A DNA stretch of 64,000 nucleotides from Bonia amplexicaulis (Eukaryota > Streptophyta > Magnoliopsida > Poales > Poaceae): NCBI GenBank assembly GCA_036346245.1, contig CM070738.1, forward strand, positions 14,852,371-14,916,370, in the 5' to 3' direction. Positions 36,601 to 46,515 of this stretch are shown here, in pieces. The position numbers and the translations under genes are program-made. Below the pieces are notes generated by a model. It saw nothing but the letters and a program-made list of their open reading frames with translations. It was not told the DNA's origin and made no database searches. How positions within the stretch are numbered: the first letter of the stretch is position 1; every line of letters begins with the position of its first letter.

Positions 36601-39600
36601 CTCTTCGCCTTCCCTAATTCAATATCTCCCCGTCTCTCCATCTCTCTCACCAGAGCGCCTCCCTAATCTAGCGACCTCACCACCTCTTCGTCAGCTGCAC
36701 GTCCTAATCCGGTATATTCTCTTGTCGCCGCTTCATTCATGCACTGTCAGTTGTCGCCATTGACCTAACCCGGTTGTACCTAGGGTTACCGATTTGGTTA
36801 GATGTTCCTTATATTCTGGTTGTAGTGCGGTCGATTTGCCATTGTAATGTTGTTCCTGTATTTTATACCTAATCCCCATTATAGCCAAAAATTATGTGTT
36901 GCGAGAGAAAATGAAGACGATGGGGAAGGAAGGCACCGTTCAAGGCAAGCAAAATCATAATTGCGGATAGCTAGAATGCTTTGGAGATCACTCTCGACCC
37001 TACCCAAGCAGAACCTGCCATTGTGAAATCTATCATAAATGCTCACAACGCAAAGAGAAAGAGAGATGACAGTTGCTCCGAATACAATGAGCTACATGTA
37101 ACATTGTAATACATGTTTTGTAAATCACTAGTGGATGTATAGTAAATTTCAAGTTTATAGTTGGTAACATCGTAGTGTATGGGCGGTAGCTTTTCTTATT
37201 TAGTAGGTGGTAACTTCGTAGTGTATTGTCAGTAACTTATTTTCTTACGAGTAACGACCATGACACTACGTTGACCATGGCTTCCGAGTATGACCGAATC
37301 ACTCGTAGAATCTGATACCACGATCGCTACAAGATTTACGATGCTACGGTACTCACGATCGCTCTGAAGACTTTTGACTGCTATAGTTCATGTTAAAGTG
37401 TTTTCGCTTGCTACAATACCTACGACTACTGTAGTTATGACCACTGTTGCATATCCGGTATGCGTGAAGAGGATTGGAGTTGAATATCTAGATTTGGCAC
37501 ATATAATAGCAGCAGCTAGGTTATACGTATGTTTTGCACTTGATACCCAAATTGGGTATATTATATTTGGCATATCATGTTTTCCATGTTGGCACATCCT
37601 CCAATAAAGCTTTTTGCATGCTCTTTTTAGCCAAATTTGATATGCTTATAACCGATTTATTTGCAATATATCTAGAGTTAGTTAGGATTACTAGCAAAAT
37701 GGCACTAATTGTGGGGAACCCCAGGTGGGGACACCACATGTGTGTTCTGCACCAGTCTCATGATCAGTAGCTAGTACACATTGCGATCACATCTATACAC
37801 ATCGTATATATCTAATTTATGACAAAGAGGTGAATACAATAAGGTTACGACTACACCAGCGGTCGGAGATTTTGACACCAACTGTGGTCGAAGATTTCGA
37901 CAATGACAGTGGTCGAAGATTTTGACAATGGCAACGGTCGAAGATTACAACAACGACAGTGGTCGAAGACTTCATCACATCAGCAGTCGAAGAGTTCAAC
38001 AACGTTAGCGATCAAAGACTTTGACATCAGCTATGGTCAAAGGCTTTGACAATGGTAGCGGTCGAAGATTTCAACAACGTCAGTAGTAGAAGACTTCGTC
38101 ACATCAGCAGTCGAAGAGTTCGACAACGTCAGTGGTCGAAGATGTCGACCATGAAAGCGGTCAAAGATCACAACAACAGCAACAATCGAAGATCATGATC
38201 ATGTAAGTGGTCAAAGATCATGACCATGCTAGTGTTCGAAGATCTCAACATAGCAGCGGTCGACGATTTTCACAAATCCGCGGTCAAAGATTTTGATGTC
38301 CGACTGCAGTCGAAGATCACGACACAACAACCGTTGAAGATTTCGACGCCTACTGTGATTGGAAATCTAGACACGGTAGTTGTCAAAGATCTTGACACAG
38401 CGGCGATTGAAGATGTTGACGCCTGGTTGTGGTCAAAAATCTCAACATAGCACCTATCAACATTCTCGACACAGTGGCAATCAAAGATCTCGACACCTGG
38501 TTGTGGTAAAAAATCTCGACATGGCAGCGGTCAAAGATTGTGACATAGCGATAGTAGAAGATCTCGACACCCAGTTGTGATCGAAAATCTCGACATGGTA
38601 GTTGTCGAAGATTTTGACATAGCAGTTGAAGATTTGGATGTAGCCATGGTCGAAGATTTGATGCAGCCATGGTCGAAGATTTCAATGCCCGGCTACGGTC
38701 GAAGGTCTCGACAAAGCAGTAGTCGAAGATTCCGATAGCGCTTCCAGCTTTAGACTTCGATTGCTACGGTTCTCTCTACTCACTCTAACCACTAGAGTTT
38801 TCTTTTAGATTTCGATACTTTAGTTTACTTATTCACTTTGATTGCTTTTAGTTCTCTTTTCAACTTTGATTACTCTACGAGGGAGGAGGAGCTCACTGAA
38901 GATGATGACGGCTCATGAAAAGGAGTGGAAGAAGCTAGCATAAGAGACCTCATTGGTAGCGAAGGGGTCTGCGGCGACAATGGTGTCCAGCAACGGAGAA
39001 GCTACAAAAGGATGCGCATGAGCTTGCATGCATGCATGTAGTGGTACGGGTGAAAGGAATCAAGTTATGACTCACCGGAGAGAGAAAATCTTGCGACAGT
39101 GTCCTGATCGGAGATGAAGAAGAAGGCCTATTGTGAGTGATCCACCGAGTGATCCACTGCACGGAAGGTCAATCAAATAAGTAGGGTGCTTGAAGAGGTA
39201 AGCACATTGAAACAGGGTTTGGGGAGGAGAGAGGCTCACGAGAGAAGCTAGCACACGATGGCCTGCTCACCGGCATCACGTTCGACTTCGATTTTTCTCG
39301 ATGTTCCAAAGAGCAGAGTGCTCAAAGATCGCGAGAAAGAGACCAAGAGGGTGAGTTGAGGAGAAATGGCATAGATGAGGGGGCTTTATAGGTGCAGAGG
39401 GGCTAAAGGATAAGCATGAGTTCTTGTGAGCATGATCAAAAACTCACTGTGAAACACGAGGCATGGACGGGGACAGGAGGGAAGATATGCATCGCAATGG
39501 AGGTGATAGGTAGGCAGAGTTGGCAATAGTAGAGGAGAAATCTATGGGTGTAGCATCTAAAATTGAGGGTAGCTCGTGCCACGACTACGATGGAGCTAGC

Positions 39601-42600
39601 GCATGCGTGCGAGGTGGAAGATGATTGCTACCAGTGGGTCCGGCGCATCAGCGAGCGATAAGAGACTAGTATGTTGGATTGTTTGGTTATACACTTGACA
39701 TGCAAAAGGGTTTAGAAGTGTGTTCAAGTACTTGTGTGTTTGAGCACTCATGGCAGAACTTGCTAGCTGGTCGAAATTCTTGAGGGCCAAGTTAGCGGTC
39801 GTGATGTAAAGCTGGGCTCAAGGTCGGCAGCATGGAGGAAAGGTGTGGTGCAGGGCATGGGCTATCAGCAGATAGTAGAAATAATAGGCGTGGTATTCAA
39901 AACGATGAGCATGTCATCAAAAACTAGTGGTCTGTGCTCATGCAGGCTAGAGGTGGAAAAAGGGTACTGCAAGTGGGCCACACTCGGCAGTGAGAGAGAA
40001 AGAAAGAGTGTGGTGGGCTAATAGGTTTGAGCAAAAGTTAGACACATTAGATGAGCTCGAAAGATTATGAGAATCTTGGTCAATGCTCATGACAGAGAGT
40101 TGATGATTGTGTAAATTTTTAGTGTGTTATCTTTCTTGATTTTTTTCTAGAAAAATCTAAGAAGACTTTATTAATATACTTATTTGCTTTACATAATTTT
40201 AGAACTTGCTTCAATATTTATTTTCAGTGCCACAATTTATATTCGTGGCATTTTTAAGATGGTTTCCACCATGAGTTTTCTCATGCCAACTTTTAATCAT
40301 CTTTTTAGTATGATTTTTGAGTTCTAATTTGAATTATGTTCTAAGCACTTTTGTTTTGAAGTTCAAACTTTTCATAGAAACTCCAATAAAGAGCCAAGGA
40401 AACAAAATGCATTCAAAAAGTTTAAATTTTTTTCTCACTTTTGCATGCCCTAGAATTTGGGATGTTACACTGATAATCAATGATTGTGTGATAAACTAGA
40501 GAAAAAGGGGCATAAATATTACTATAAAACCAGTATCAATTTGCTAAACTTAATTGTGCCATAAGGTATGAAGCTGTCCTTAGAAGTCAGTATTATACAA
40601 ATACGTGAGATGAATGATTTATTTATTGCTATCAACATTTAATGCGCATTTACATGTTAGTTATCTATTTCTCAATTTAAAATGTTAAAAGAATTTGGTG
40701 CCATGTTTTAAATAGGAGAGACCATGGATGATTATTAGAATCCAAAAAATAGTCGAATTTGATCCGATTTTGAGTATAATCCGATCCAAATTTGTATCCG
40801 ATATTTGACAAGTCCATATTCGTATCCTATGTTTGTCCAATTCGTATTCGAATCTGAGAAAGCAAATATGATCTGAGCACTATCCAATCTGTATCTAGTC
40901 CGTTTGCATCCCTATCCATGAATTAGCAAAAGTGTCATTCCTTGCCTTAGACTTGAGTTCATTTGTATACCAACAGGCATTTAAAGCTGAAAAACAATAA
41001 ACAAAGAGAGGGAGCAGCTTTCTCTTCCAAACCCTCATGGGTGTCCCCTATCCTCTTCCTCCCCACTCTATTTTCTTTCCTTCTAAAGTCTTTTCCTTCC
41101 TCACTCATGAAGCCATGGCAAACAACGAGATGTCCAGCCACAACCAGTAGTCACTCCTTTCTTCATGTCTTCTTCCTGCTTCGCCTCGCCATCCCCTCCC
41201 CATCGTCAATCAGTCCATATCGCCATCTCTCCCCATCGACAATCACTCCGCATCACCACCCCTCCCCATCACCAAGCCCTCCCTATTGCCAATCCCTGGC
41301 ATTGCTAGTAGAGGAGAAAAATGGAGTTGGCGTCACCATACCTAGATGAATTTGGACTCTGGAGGCCTGGAGGGAGAAGAGGAGGCGACCAGAGGATAGA
41401 ACAGAGAAGGATAGGAGGGAGCAAAGGAGGCACCACCAGAGCCTAGAGCAGAGGAGGATGAGAGGGAGTAGAGGAGACGATGGCTAGGGTTTGTGTCACT
41501 CCCTTCTCTCTCTCTCTCTTCAAAGGTGGCTGAGCATTGACTCCCTCTTGTTGCTGGCCCTACTCTCTATCTTCTCCGCCAACCCTACCTACGGTGGCCG
41601 CCTCACATCCCCATGACGCCATACGCTGCCTAAATGATGCAGTGGCGATGCCTTGCCTGTAAGGTTGACGCCGTAGACACGCTGAGCAAGGCGATGCATG
41701 GCAAACCCCTCCCTGGCTGCCTTATCGCTTCATCAACACTTTAATAACCATGCTGCCACTGCCTCCGCCATCACCACTTTTATCAATTTTGCTCAGTGGC
41801 ATCATTGCTTAGGTCACCTATGTGGGTCTCATGTATCTTCTTTAGTTCGTAGTGATGTTTTTAGTTCTATTCCCGGTGATGCTTCTTTATGTTGTATGGG
41901 TTGCAAGCTTAGCAAGCAGTTGAAGCTCACTTATAGTTCTAGTGACTCTAATTTTACTCGTCTTTTTTATTTGATTCACTCTGATATATGGGGTCTAGCT
42001 CTCTTCGTTTCGAAAGGGGTCATCAATACTATGTGATCTTTATTGATGACTACCCTCGCCATACTTGAATTTATTATGGCTTCTCATAGCCAGGTTTTTT
42101 CTATTTATCAGTCTTTTGCTTGCTACTATGGTTTGTACTTAATTTGATTTAGTCATTTGTGTCTTTCGCGCTGATTCTGCCGATGAGTACCTGTCTACTA
42201 CTTTTCGTCAATTTCTTTTTGCGAGGCACTCTTCCTCAGTACTCCTATTTTGGTGCTCATGCTCAAAATGGTATTTCTAAGCGCAAGCATGGTCTACAGT
42301 AATGTGTTTGTACGTAAGTTGTGGTTTCTTACAAGCATTTAACTTGCTTGTGTTAATTCTCTTCTGACTGCGTGGATGTATCTGTGGAAGACTTAACAAG
42401 TCATTTTAAAATTAATATTGTGTTTAATATCATTGTGAATGGATCAAACACCATCTTGTGATTTAGTACGAATTCACAATTTAAGTGATTTCATGTAAGC
42501 TCATAAAATTTCGTGAAGCTACATGCACATCTAACAAAGCTTATGGATACTCAACTAGTTTTGTGTACAAATTATAATATCATGGTGCAAATTATACTTT

Positions 42601-43858
42601 CAAAACTTTTACTTACAAAAGTATCGTGCAAATGAAAGAATATGTCTTGTTTATACGAATAATAAATTATATATGAATAAATAAAATATGAAACTTTGTG
42701 ATTACAAGGATGTGTGCAAAGCAATTCGTACATAAATTGTGATCATTGTTGGGAATAGTTCCATATTAGTTGTGAAACGGAAGAAAATCACAATTTATAG
42801 GTGGGAGGGAAACCTTATCCGTTGGACTAGTCTTTTGGGGAGAGAATGTCCAATACCACTTATAAGATTGTTGTTATAGAGTTTGCATACGGCAACCCAT
42901 GTGTTTAGTTGAGTTTAGCTTGTTTAGACCTAAGGCTCAAGGAGTAAATCCGATTAGACTTACCATGCGGCCAAGGTTCAATCCAACAATCATGATCCAA
43001 GAAAATTTGCTATAATGGTGTAACGATGTTAAGATTCTTCTACCCAGGATCAAATCGTTCCACTCATGCTACTATGGGGCTGTTCTTTTCCTCCGAAACT
43101 GGCGACTTTTGGCTTTTGCTACAGTACCTAACTTTCAAACGGAGTATTTTCTTGATATGAGGTCTACAAGTTAAACGATGTACACGTTAAAAGCCCAATA
43201 TCTATACTATTTAAAATCGCAAGTGAGTATCTCTTTCTACGTAATCTGTACAGTAAACAACCAAAATTCAAATATTTCAGTCAAAAATCATAAGCCGCAG
43301 CCATTGCCATAATAGAATCTGAAGACTTTAAGACACGAATCGAGGCAACCTCCACTCATGCTAGGATAATAGAATCTGAAGACTTCAAGACACAAATCGA
43401 GATTCTGATAACCTGCTAGTAGAATGTCAAAAGATTCTTAAATGGAGTTCGTAGAATGAAAAAAGAGAAACCTGCTTGCCGGAGGAAGCCAGAGGATTGG
43501 AATAGGAAAGGAAGAAATCTCCCCAAACGGAAGGGTGGAAATTTGCGGGGTTTTTGCTCCAGCGATCGCTCGCGTCCTCTCCCTCGTTGTCATCATCAGC
43601 CGCATCAGCATCTTCTGCGCGTTGTTGTTGTTGTTGTTGTTGTTGTTGGTTCGAAAGGTTTGTGGTAACTCCAGTGCTGGTGGTCCGACTCCGACTGAAG
43701 GACCGTGGCGTGACATAACACCGCAGCTGCCTGCATGGTCTTGGGAGTAGTCCGGTCATCATCTTCTTGGACACAGCAGGAGCTGCTGCACGATGGCAGC
43801 TTCTGCTGGACTGTTGTAACTTCAAGGAGGGGATGGTGATAAACATGCTACTCTTCAT
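30347..43858 (-). CDS. Terpene synthase, TPS-a type, seven exons, apparently intact
   Basis: Class I terpene synthase, which ionises a prenyl diphosphate with Mg2+ to make a mono- or sesquiterpene. CDS = complement of 30347-30643, 30897-31148, 32966-33101, 33864-34082, 34289-34652, 34813-35074 and 43472-43858. Every junction is GT-AG and phases run 0,1,2,2,0,0, giving 1917 nt (638 aa plus TAG) with no internal stop. Motifs: FHPSVWGDFF at about 107-116, RDR 353-355, DDIYD 390-394, DDLKTYERE 534-542. The exon sizes in the C-terminal half (219, 136, 252 nt) are typical of plant TPS genes. Residues 1-80 are rich in Ser, Arg and Ala with nine Gln in a row, which could be a plastid transit peptide; most TPS-a enzymes lack one. 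Intron 1 is about 8.4 kb and full of repeats. Product chemistry cannot be told from sequence. The exon 1 link is inferred from matching phase, strand and family order. Confidence 0.88.
30897..31148 (-). CDS. Terpene synthase exon 6
   Basis: 252 nt, phase 0 at both ends (CAG|ACAGTAG; GAG|GTAATG). Contains YNKEVKWREEGYIPATVDEH and the start of the second metal site, LRLSDDLKTYE. The motif is completed by Arg-Glu from exon 7. Confidence 0.9.
31225..32880 (+). mobile_element. Putative non-autonomous LTR retroelement in terpene synthase intron 5
   Basis: A tRNA-iMet-type primer site, TTGGTATGAGAGCAG, at 31431-31445 follows a CCAACA end. A polypurine GGAGGGAGAA at 32721-32730 precedes TGTTAGAAATAATC, a typical LTR start. 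The interior carries gene-like sequence and no gag or pol. The two presumed LTRs do not visibly match, so the outer limits are uncertain. Antisense to the host gene; the splice sites are unaffected. Confidence 0.45.
31585..31980 (+). pseudogene. LisH-like host gene fragment inside the intron 5 insert
   Basis: ENIDLVLEFLQKNRFTKVE plus LCGELNSRGDLNE resembles a LisH helix pair (bFLxkxGFxkxexxLxxEL). After a stop at about 31786, another frame carries acidic sequence (EEQHQEEPDGEHSENDEH, DPKDSEGEYDYVQFADENIW). The parent gene is not identified. Several stops make it non-functional. Confidence 0.45.
32966..33101 (-). CDS. Terpene synthase exon 5
   Basis: 136 nt from ATCTAG|TTGGGAC to CTT|GTAAGT. 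Encodes SWDRKAGHYLPKYMK through KCRMSYLRNL, matching the segment after the DDxxD helix in class I TPS. It is bounded by introns that both carry repeats. Confidence 0.87.
33400..33742. repeat. MITE in terpene synthase intron 4
   Basis: Ends AGTAAATTTTACAAAACTAC and, inverted, AGTAAATTTCACAAAACTGC, about 343 bp apart. The interior repeats AAACTACA. No clear target duplication. It accounts for nearly half of the 762-bp intron. Confidence 0.6.
33864..34082 (-). CDS. Terpene synthase exon 4, catalytic DDxxD exon
   Basis: 219 nt, the usual length of the DDxxD exon. Carries FARDRIVECYFW (the RxR diphosphate-binding element) and then LLDDIYDVYGT, whose Asp residues bind the Mg2+ cluster. Acceptor AACAG|GTGG, donor GAAAG|GTTTGT. 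Confidence 0.92.
34289..34652 (-). CDS. Terpene synthase exon 3
   Basis: Acceptor TTCTAG, then DVFVKFKDEEGSF; donor ACGAG|GTGAAG (phase 2). Contains LLSLHNAAYLRTHGE and ILDEAI, the standard N-terminal-domain core of plant TPS enzymes. No stop or frameshift. Confidence 0.9.
34813..35074 (-). CDS. Terpene synthase exon 2
   Basis: Begins after TTTTCAG with Gln-Thr-Trp-Met-Val-Glu-Arg and ends CCA G|GTAAAT (phase 1). It encodes the alpha-helical N-terminal domain, including HLVDALERL and the YLLRKHGY segment seen in most angiosperm TPS proteins. The frame stays open about 114 bases past the acceptor toward 35188. That extension lacks TPS similarity and lies in the intron. Confidence 0.88.
35270..35560. 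repeat. Dispersed MITE-like repeat, copy 2, in intron 1
   Basis: Diverged relative of 8603-8925 and 59466-59810 (GATATCAAACT, TTTAACTAGTTT, AGTCATATTAAATT, ATAAATATATCAAGA). A GT/GATATA microsatellite follows at 35555-35590. Confidence 0.65.
35700..36640. repeat. Pair of direct repeats with a degenerate tandem array between
   Basis: 35715-35945 and 36365-36585 share AAAGTTATC, TACATGAAGTTACTTACAGT, TTAAAACC and GGATTTAGTGGGGTAT. Between them, 36050-36330 repeats a loose unit (CTCGAACACTGTCCGATTCTC). The spacing of about 650 bp suggests the ends of a small element or an old local duplication. Confidence 0.6.
36641..37850. other. Intron 1 sequence, nothing recognised
   Basis: No gene or clear repeat. 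Ordinary base composition. Confidence 0.3.
37855..38730. repeat. Minisatellite array, unit about 24-36 bp
   Basis: Some 28-32 imperfect copies of a core GGTCGAAGATTTCGACAA, with spacers such as TGGCAGC. Variation in length and sequence between units is high. Frames across it are Asp/Val- or Ser/Thr-rich by-products of the repeat. Confidence 0.85.
38731..40913. other. Intron 1 sequence, possible retroelement leader and LTR edge
   Basis: No coding sequence. GAATTTGGGATGTTACA ending at 40468 is the inverse of TGTAACATCCCAAATTC, a common grass gypsy LTR start, so an LTR may extend left from there on the minus strand. No partner or target duplication was found. Confidence 0.3.
40914..41480. repeat. 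Paralogue of 19725-20560 without the MITE
   Basis: Aligns over GAATTAGCAAAAGTG, TTTAAAGCTGAAAAACAATAA, GAGGGAGCAGCTT and TTTTCTTTCCTTCTAAAGTC. The single TAA at about 40997-40999 marks the empty site of the Tourist insertion. Confidence 0.7.
41698..42310 (+). pseudogene. Ty1/copia GAG-pre-integrase and integrase fragment
   Basis: FAQWHHCLGHLCGSHVSSLV, CCMGCKLSKQLKL, FYLIHSDIWGLALFVSKG, then in broken frames a D-x-x-E integrase stretch and GAHAQNGISKRKHG. This is a different copia lineage from the element at 44214. It sits in intron 1 on the strand opposite to the gene. No LTR can be linked to it. Confidence 0.82.
42311..42746. other. Intron 1 sequence, nothing recognised
   Basis: AT-rich spacer between the copia fragment and the solo LTR. 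Confidence 0.3.
42747..42988 (+). mobile_element. Solo LTR with perfect target duplication
   Basis: 242 bp from TGTTGGGAATAGTTCC to TCAATCCAACA, flanked on both sides by ATCAT (42742-42746 and 42989-42993). The TG...CA ends and 5-bp duplication fit loss of an internal region by LTR-LTR recombination. Family not identified. Confidence 0.8.
43077..43305. repeat. MITE copy in intron 1 next to exon 1
   Basis: Matches 54506-54747 (GGGCTGTTCTTTT, TTGGCTTTTGCTACAGT, ACGTTAAAAGCCCAA, CATAAGCCGCAGCC). The right end is degraded. Confidence 0.65.
43312..43405. repeat. Two-copy tandem repeat
   Basis: ATAGAATCTGAAGACTT with AAGACAC and AATCGAG appears twice, about 55 bp apart. Confidence 0.7.
43472..43858 (-). 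CDS. Terpene synthase exon 1 (start codon, N-terminal extension)
   Basis: Runs from the ATG at 43858 to a GT donor (AAG CAG|GTTTCT) and is exactly 129 codons, ending in phase 0. The last 30 residues hold the FHPSVWGDFF signature that opens the TPS N-terminal domain. The first 80 are basic and Ser/Arg-rich, followed by a Gln run and an acidic Asp/Glu stretch. The first Met is used because it is the longest frame and lies about 55 bp from a TATA box. Internal Mets at residues 5, 33 and 34 are alternatives. It is 8.4 kb from exon 2. Confidence 0.82.
43619..43648. repeat. (TTG)n trinucleotide repeat encoding polyglutamine
   Basis: Nine TTG units on the plus strand, read as CAA (Gln) residues 71-79 of the terpene synthase. 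Likely to vary in length between alleles. Confidence 0.85.
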
Positions 43859-44213
43859 CTCTTAGCATGTAATCTTGGTATCTGTACTTTTAATCTGTGC
43901 GATATTGGCATGGTTTATATAGGTCTATGTACGGCCTATGGTTTGTTTATCAGTTGATTGATTGCAAGAGGCCGGATTCATATGTATCGCAGTGACAAGT
44001 TGGTTTTGTTAGTTTGATTGGTGAAATATCATTTTCGCGTGCTCATATATATGATATAGGGAAGTACTCCTAGTTGGCTAAGAGATCCACTCAAATCGGA
44101 ACAAACATGCGTGGAGGAATGGGTCTGTAATGTTTATTTATTTTTTTTAAAAAAAGGTAGCAGCGAAGCTATTACACTTGTGTTAACGGAGAAGAAGAAT
44201 TAGAGTTTGTCAC
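43859..44213. other. Short upstream region of the terpene synthase
   Basis: 355 bp between the ATG and the copia 3' LTR. Holds the TATA box and an A/T homopolymer stretch near 44140-44160. Confidence 0.6.
43913..43923 (-). promoter_or_regulatory. TATA box of the terpene synthase
   Basis: On the minus strand this reads CCTATATAAAC, 55-65 bp upstream of the ATG. The spacing would give a 5' leader of roughly 25-35 nt. Only about 355 bp separate the ATG from the copia 3' LTR, so the native promoter is short or shared with the transposon. Confidence 0.55.
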
Positions 44214-44454
44214 TCTTGAGAAACCGTCGCTGGTGATCAGTTCGATCGATTTCTCTATTTAGAATAAATCGAATTAATCACAGAAACAAACTAATAGATT
44301 GAACACACAGAGAGAGATAGAGAGAGCTCCTGATCTTCTTTATTGCTTTCAATTGCATGTGTACAAAATGCTGGTTATTACTCCCTATTTATAGACTACA
44401 ATGAGGTGCCCACCATGGGCCTAAGCTGCTGGCCTAGGCCCAGGTTTCCCAACA
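44214..44454 (-). repeat. 3' LTR of the copia element
   Basis: Same length as, and a close match to, 54221-54461. The terminal base pair is altered (TCTTGAG in place of TGTTGAG on the plus strand). A TATA-like CTATAAATAG at 44385-44394 points toward the terpene synthase start, about 0.5 kb away on the same strand. Confidence 0.88.
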
Positions 44455-44463
44455 CTCCCCCTT
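44455..44463 (-). other. Polypurine tract of the copia element
   Basis: Minus strand AAGGGGGAG directly before the TGTTGGG of the 3' LTR. This is the expected plus-strand primer site and fixes the element's orientation. Confidence 0.85.
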
Positions 44464-44686
44464 AGGCACTCATCCGACACGTTCATGCCTCGTTAAAACT
44501 CCATAAAATTTGGAGAAAGAGTACATGATATATGTTATGCTGCGATGCACGAATTGCCTCATTAAAAACCTTGGTCAAGAAACTTTAGGAAAACTCGTCA
44601 AGGGAAAAAGAGTACAATTCACCCAAATTCATTCAGTCTTCAGGACTTTATTCCTTTGGGTACTTAATCTTCATGATCAAGATTTA

Positions 44687-45645
44687 CTAACAGGCTTGAG
44701 AGAATTCTTCCCTTGAATTCTGCGCTTCTCTAAGTCTCATCATTCCAATCCCTTGCACGCACCTTTCAAAGCTAGATGCGGGGAGTGACTTAGTGAACAT
44801 ATATGCCAGATTTTCACAAGACTTAGTATGCAGTACTTTAATCTCATCCATCTTTTGCAATTCATGTGCATAGAAGAACTTGGGGTTGATATGCTTAGTG
44901 AGATGACTCTTCACATAGCCCGTTTGTACTTGTGCAACGCAAGCTGCATTATCTTCATAGATAATCGTGGGGGGGTTTGCACAATGCTCATCCCATATGA
45001 CTGCTGGATGTGGTGAACCATTCGGCGGAGCCAAGCGCATTCTCGTGCGACTTCATACAGTGCTATAATTTCTGAGTGGTTCGTCGAAGTCGTTATGAGA
45101 CTTTGCTTAGACGATTTCCAAGAAATTGCAGTTCCACCACACAGGAATACATAGCCTGTTTGTGACTTTACGGTATGCGGGTCAGACAGGTACCCAGCAT
45201 CTGTATAGCCAATCAAGTTCAGATCTTGATTTTTTCTGTGGAACAATCTAAGGTCCTTATTTCCTTGGAGGTATCGGAAGATGTCCTTTATGCCCTGCCA
45301 ATGCCTTTTGGTAGATTCTGCATTGTACCTTGCTAATAGGTTCACGGCAAATGCAATGTCTGATCTAGTGCAGTTTGCTAAGTACATGAGTGCTCCTACT
45401 GCACTCAAGTATGGGAATTCCGATCCCAGGACTTCCTCCCCTTCTTCCCTAGGTCGGAAAGGATCTTTTCTTGCTGTAAAGACCTCCCGATCATCGGTAC
45501 TTTCGATGGGTATGCATTCTCAAAGCCAAACCTTTCTAACACCTTTTGGGTGTAGGCCGACTGATATACCAAGATTCCTTCAGGGACGTGCTCAAGCTGC
45601 AGACCTAAGCAGAATTTGGTCTTTGCCCAAATCTTTTATTTCAAA
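44687..45645 (-). pseudogene. copia reverse transcriptase end and RNase H
   Basis: Continues the RT with EIKDLG, then GALMYLANCTRSDIAFAVN, TDAGYLSDP, SQTGYVF, WKSSKQ and IYEDNAACVAQ, the connection and RNase H region of copia pol. Frameshifts are present, one at a run of seven G at about 44970. The tail ends shortly before the polypurine tract. Confidence 0.85.
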
Positions 45646-46515
45646 CTAGTAAGATGCCCGTGCGTTGCAACGGAGTTCTAAAAGAAAATGATACATATCA
45701 TCAAATATAACACAAATCATACAATGAACATTAAATAGGAGACATCTTATCATCAAGAGTGAGGTTGGCGTGGCTAGTCCACCGTTGCTGAGATCGTCGA
45801 TCTTGATCTGCCCTCCCTGACCCGTCGGCTTCACGGTTCTTCTTGACCTCTAGCGGTGTACACCTCATCCAAGCTTCAAAATTTGGTGAGCAATTATTTT
45901 CCCGCGTGGAGGAATCATTAGAATTTTGCGTCATCCTCCTAACATCAACGGCAGCAAAAGGAATAATTATACCATAAAATAGGACATCAAAAAATCAAGG
46001 AAAGAAAGAAGGAACATGATAGAGGAATGATGTCAATAAGATTAGTCCGGAAGATGGATCAACAGGCATAAAATGACATTCAATCCACAGTGCATTCACA
46101 TACATAGGATGCATGTTCTATACATTTGTCACTAACTTTTAATCATCATTGTTTGTATGATATGTACACCCTCTCTTACAAAATTGATGTCATTTTAGAA
46201 AGGATGATGCCAATTTTTTTGGACATTGACCACAAAATGATATTAGTAGATAAAATTAGAAAGTCCTCGTCATTTGATCCGTTGCATTACATCTTACAAT
46301 TCATTATCCTCTAACACTTCACACACAAAACAACCCTTACAAAATGTACATTAAGTAGGCACCGTGGCACTTTTAACCTTAACATATTAGTTTACTTGGC
46401 GAATGCCTAATGGTGATTGGCGAATACACAATTAATCATAAGGAAAACTAAACAATAAAATACATCAGGGAAACTGGTTGAATAACAGATCTAATAAAAG
46501 TGGCACTCAAAACAT

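Noticed and set aside
37855..38730. Possible CRISPR-like or coding repeat
   Set aside because: Units vary in length and sequence, spacers are not unique, and the setting is a plant intron; it is a minisatellite.
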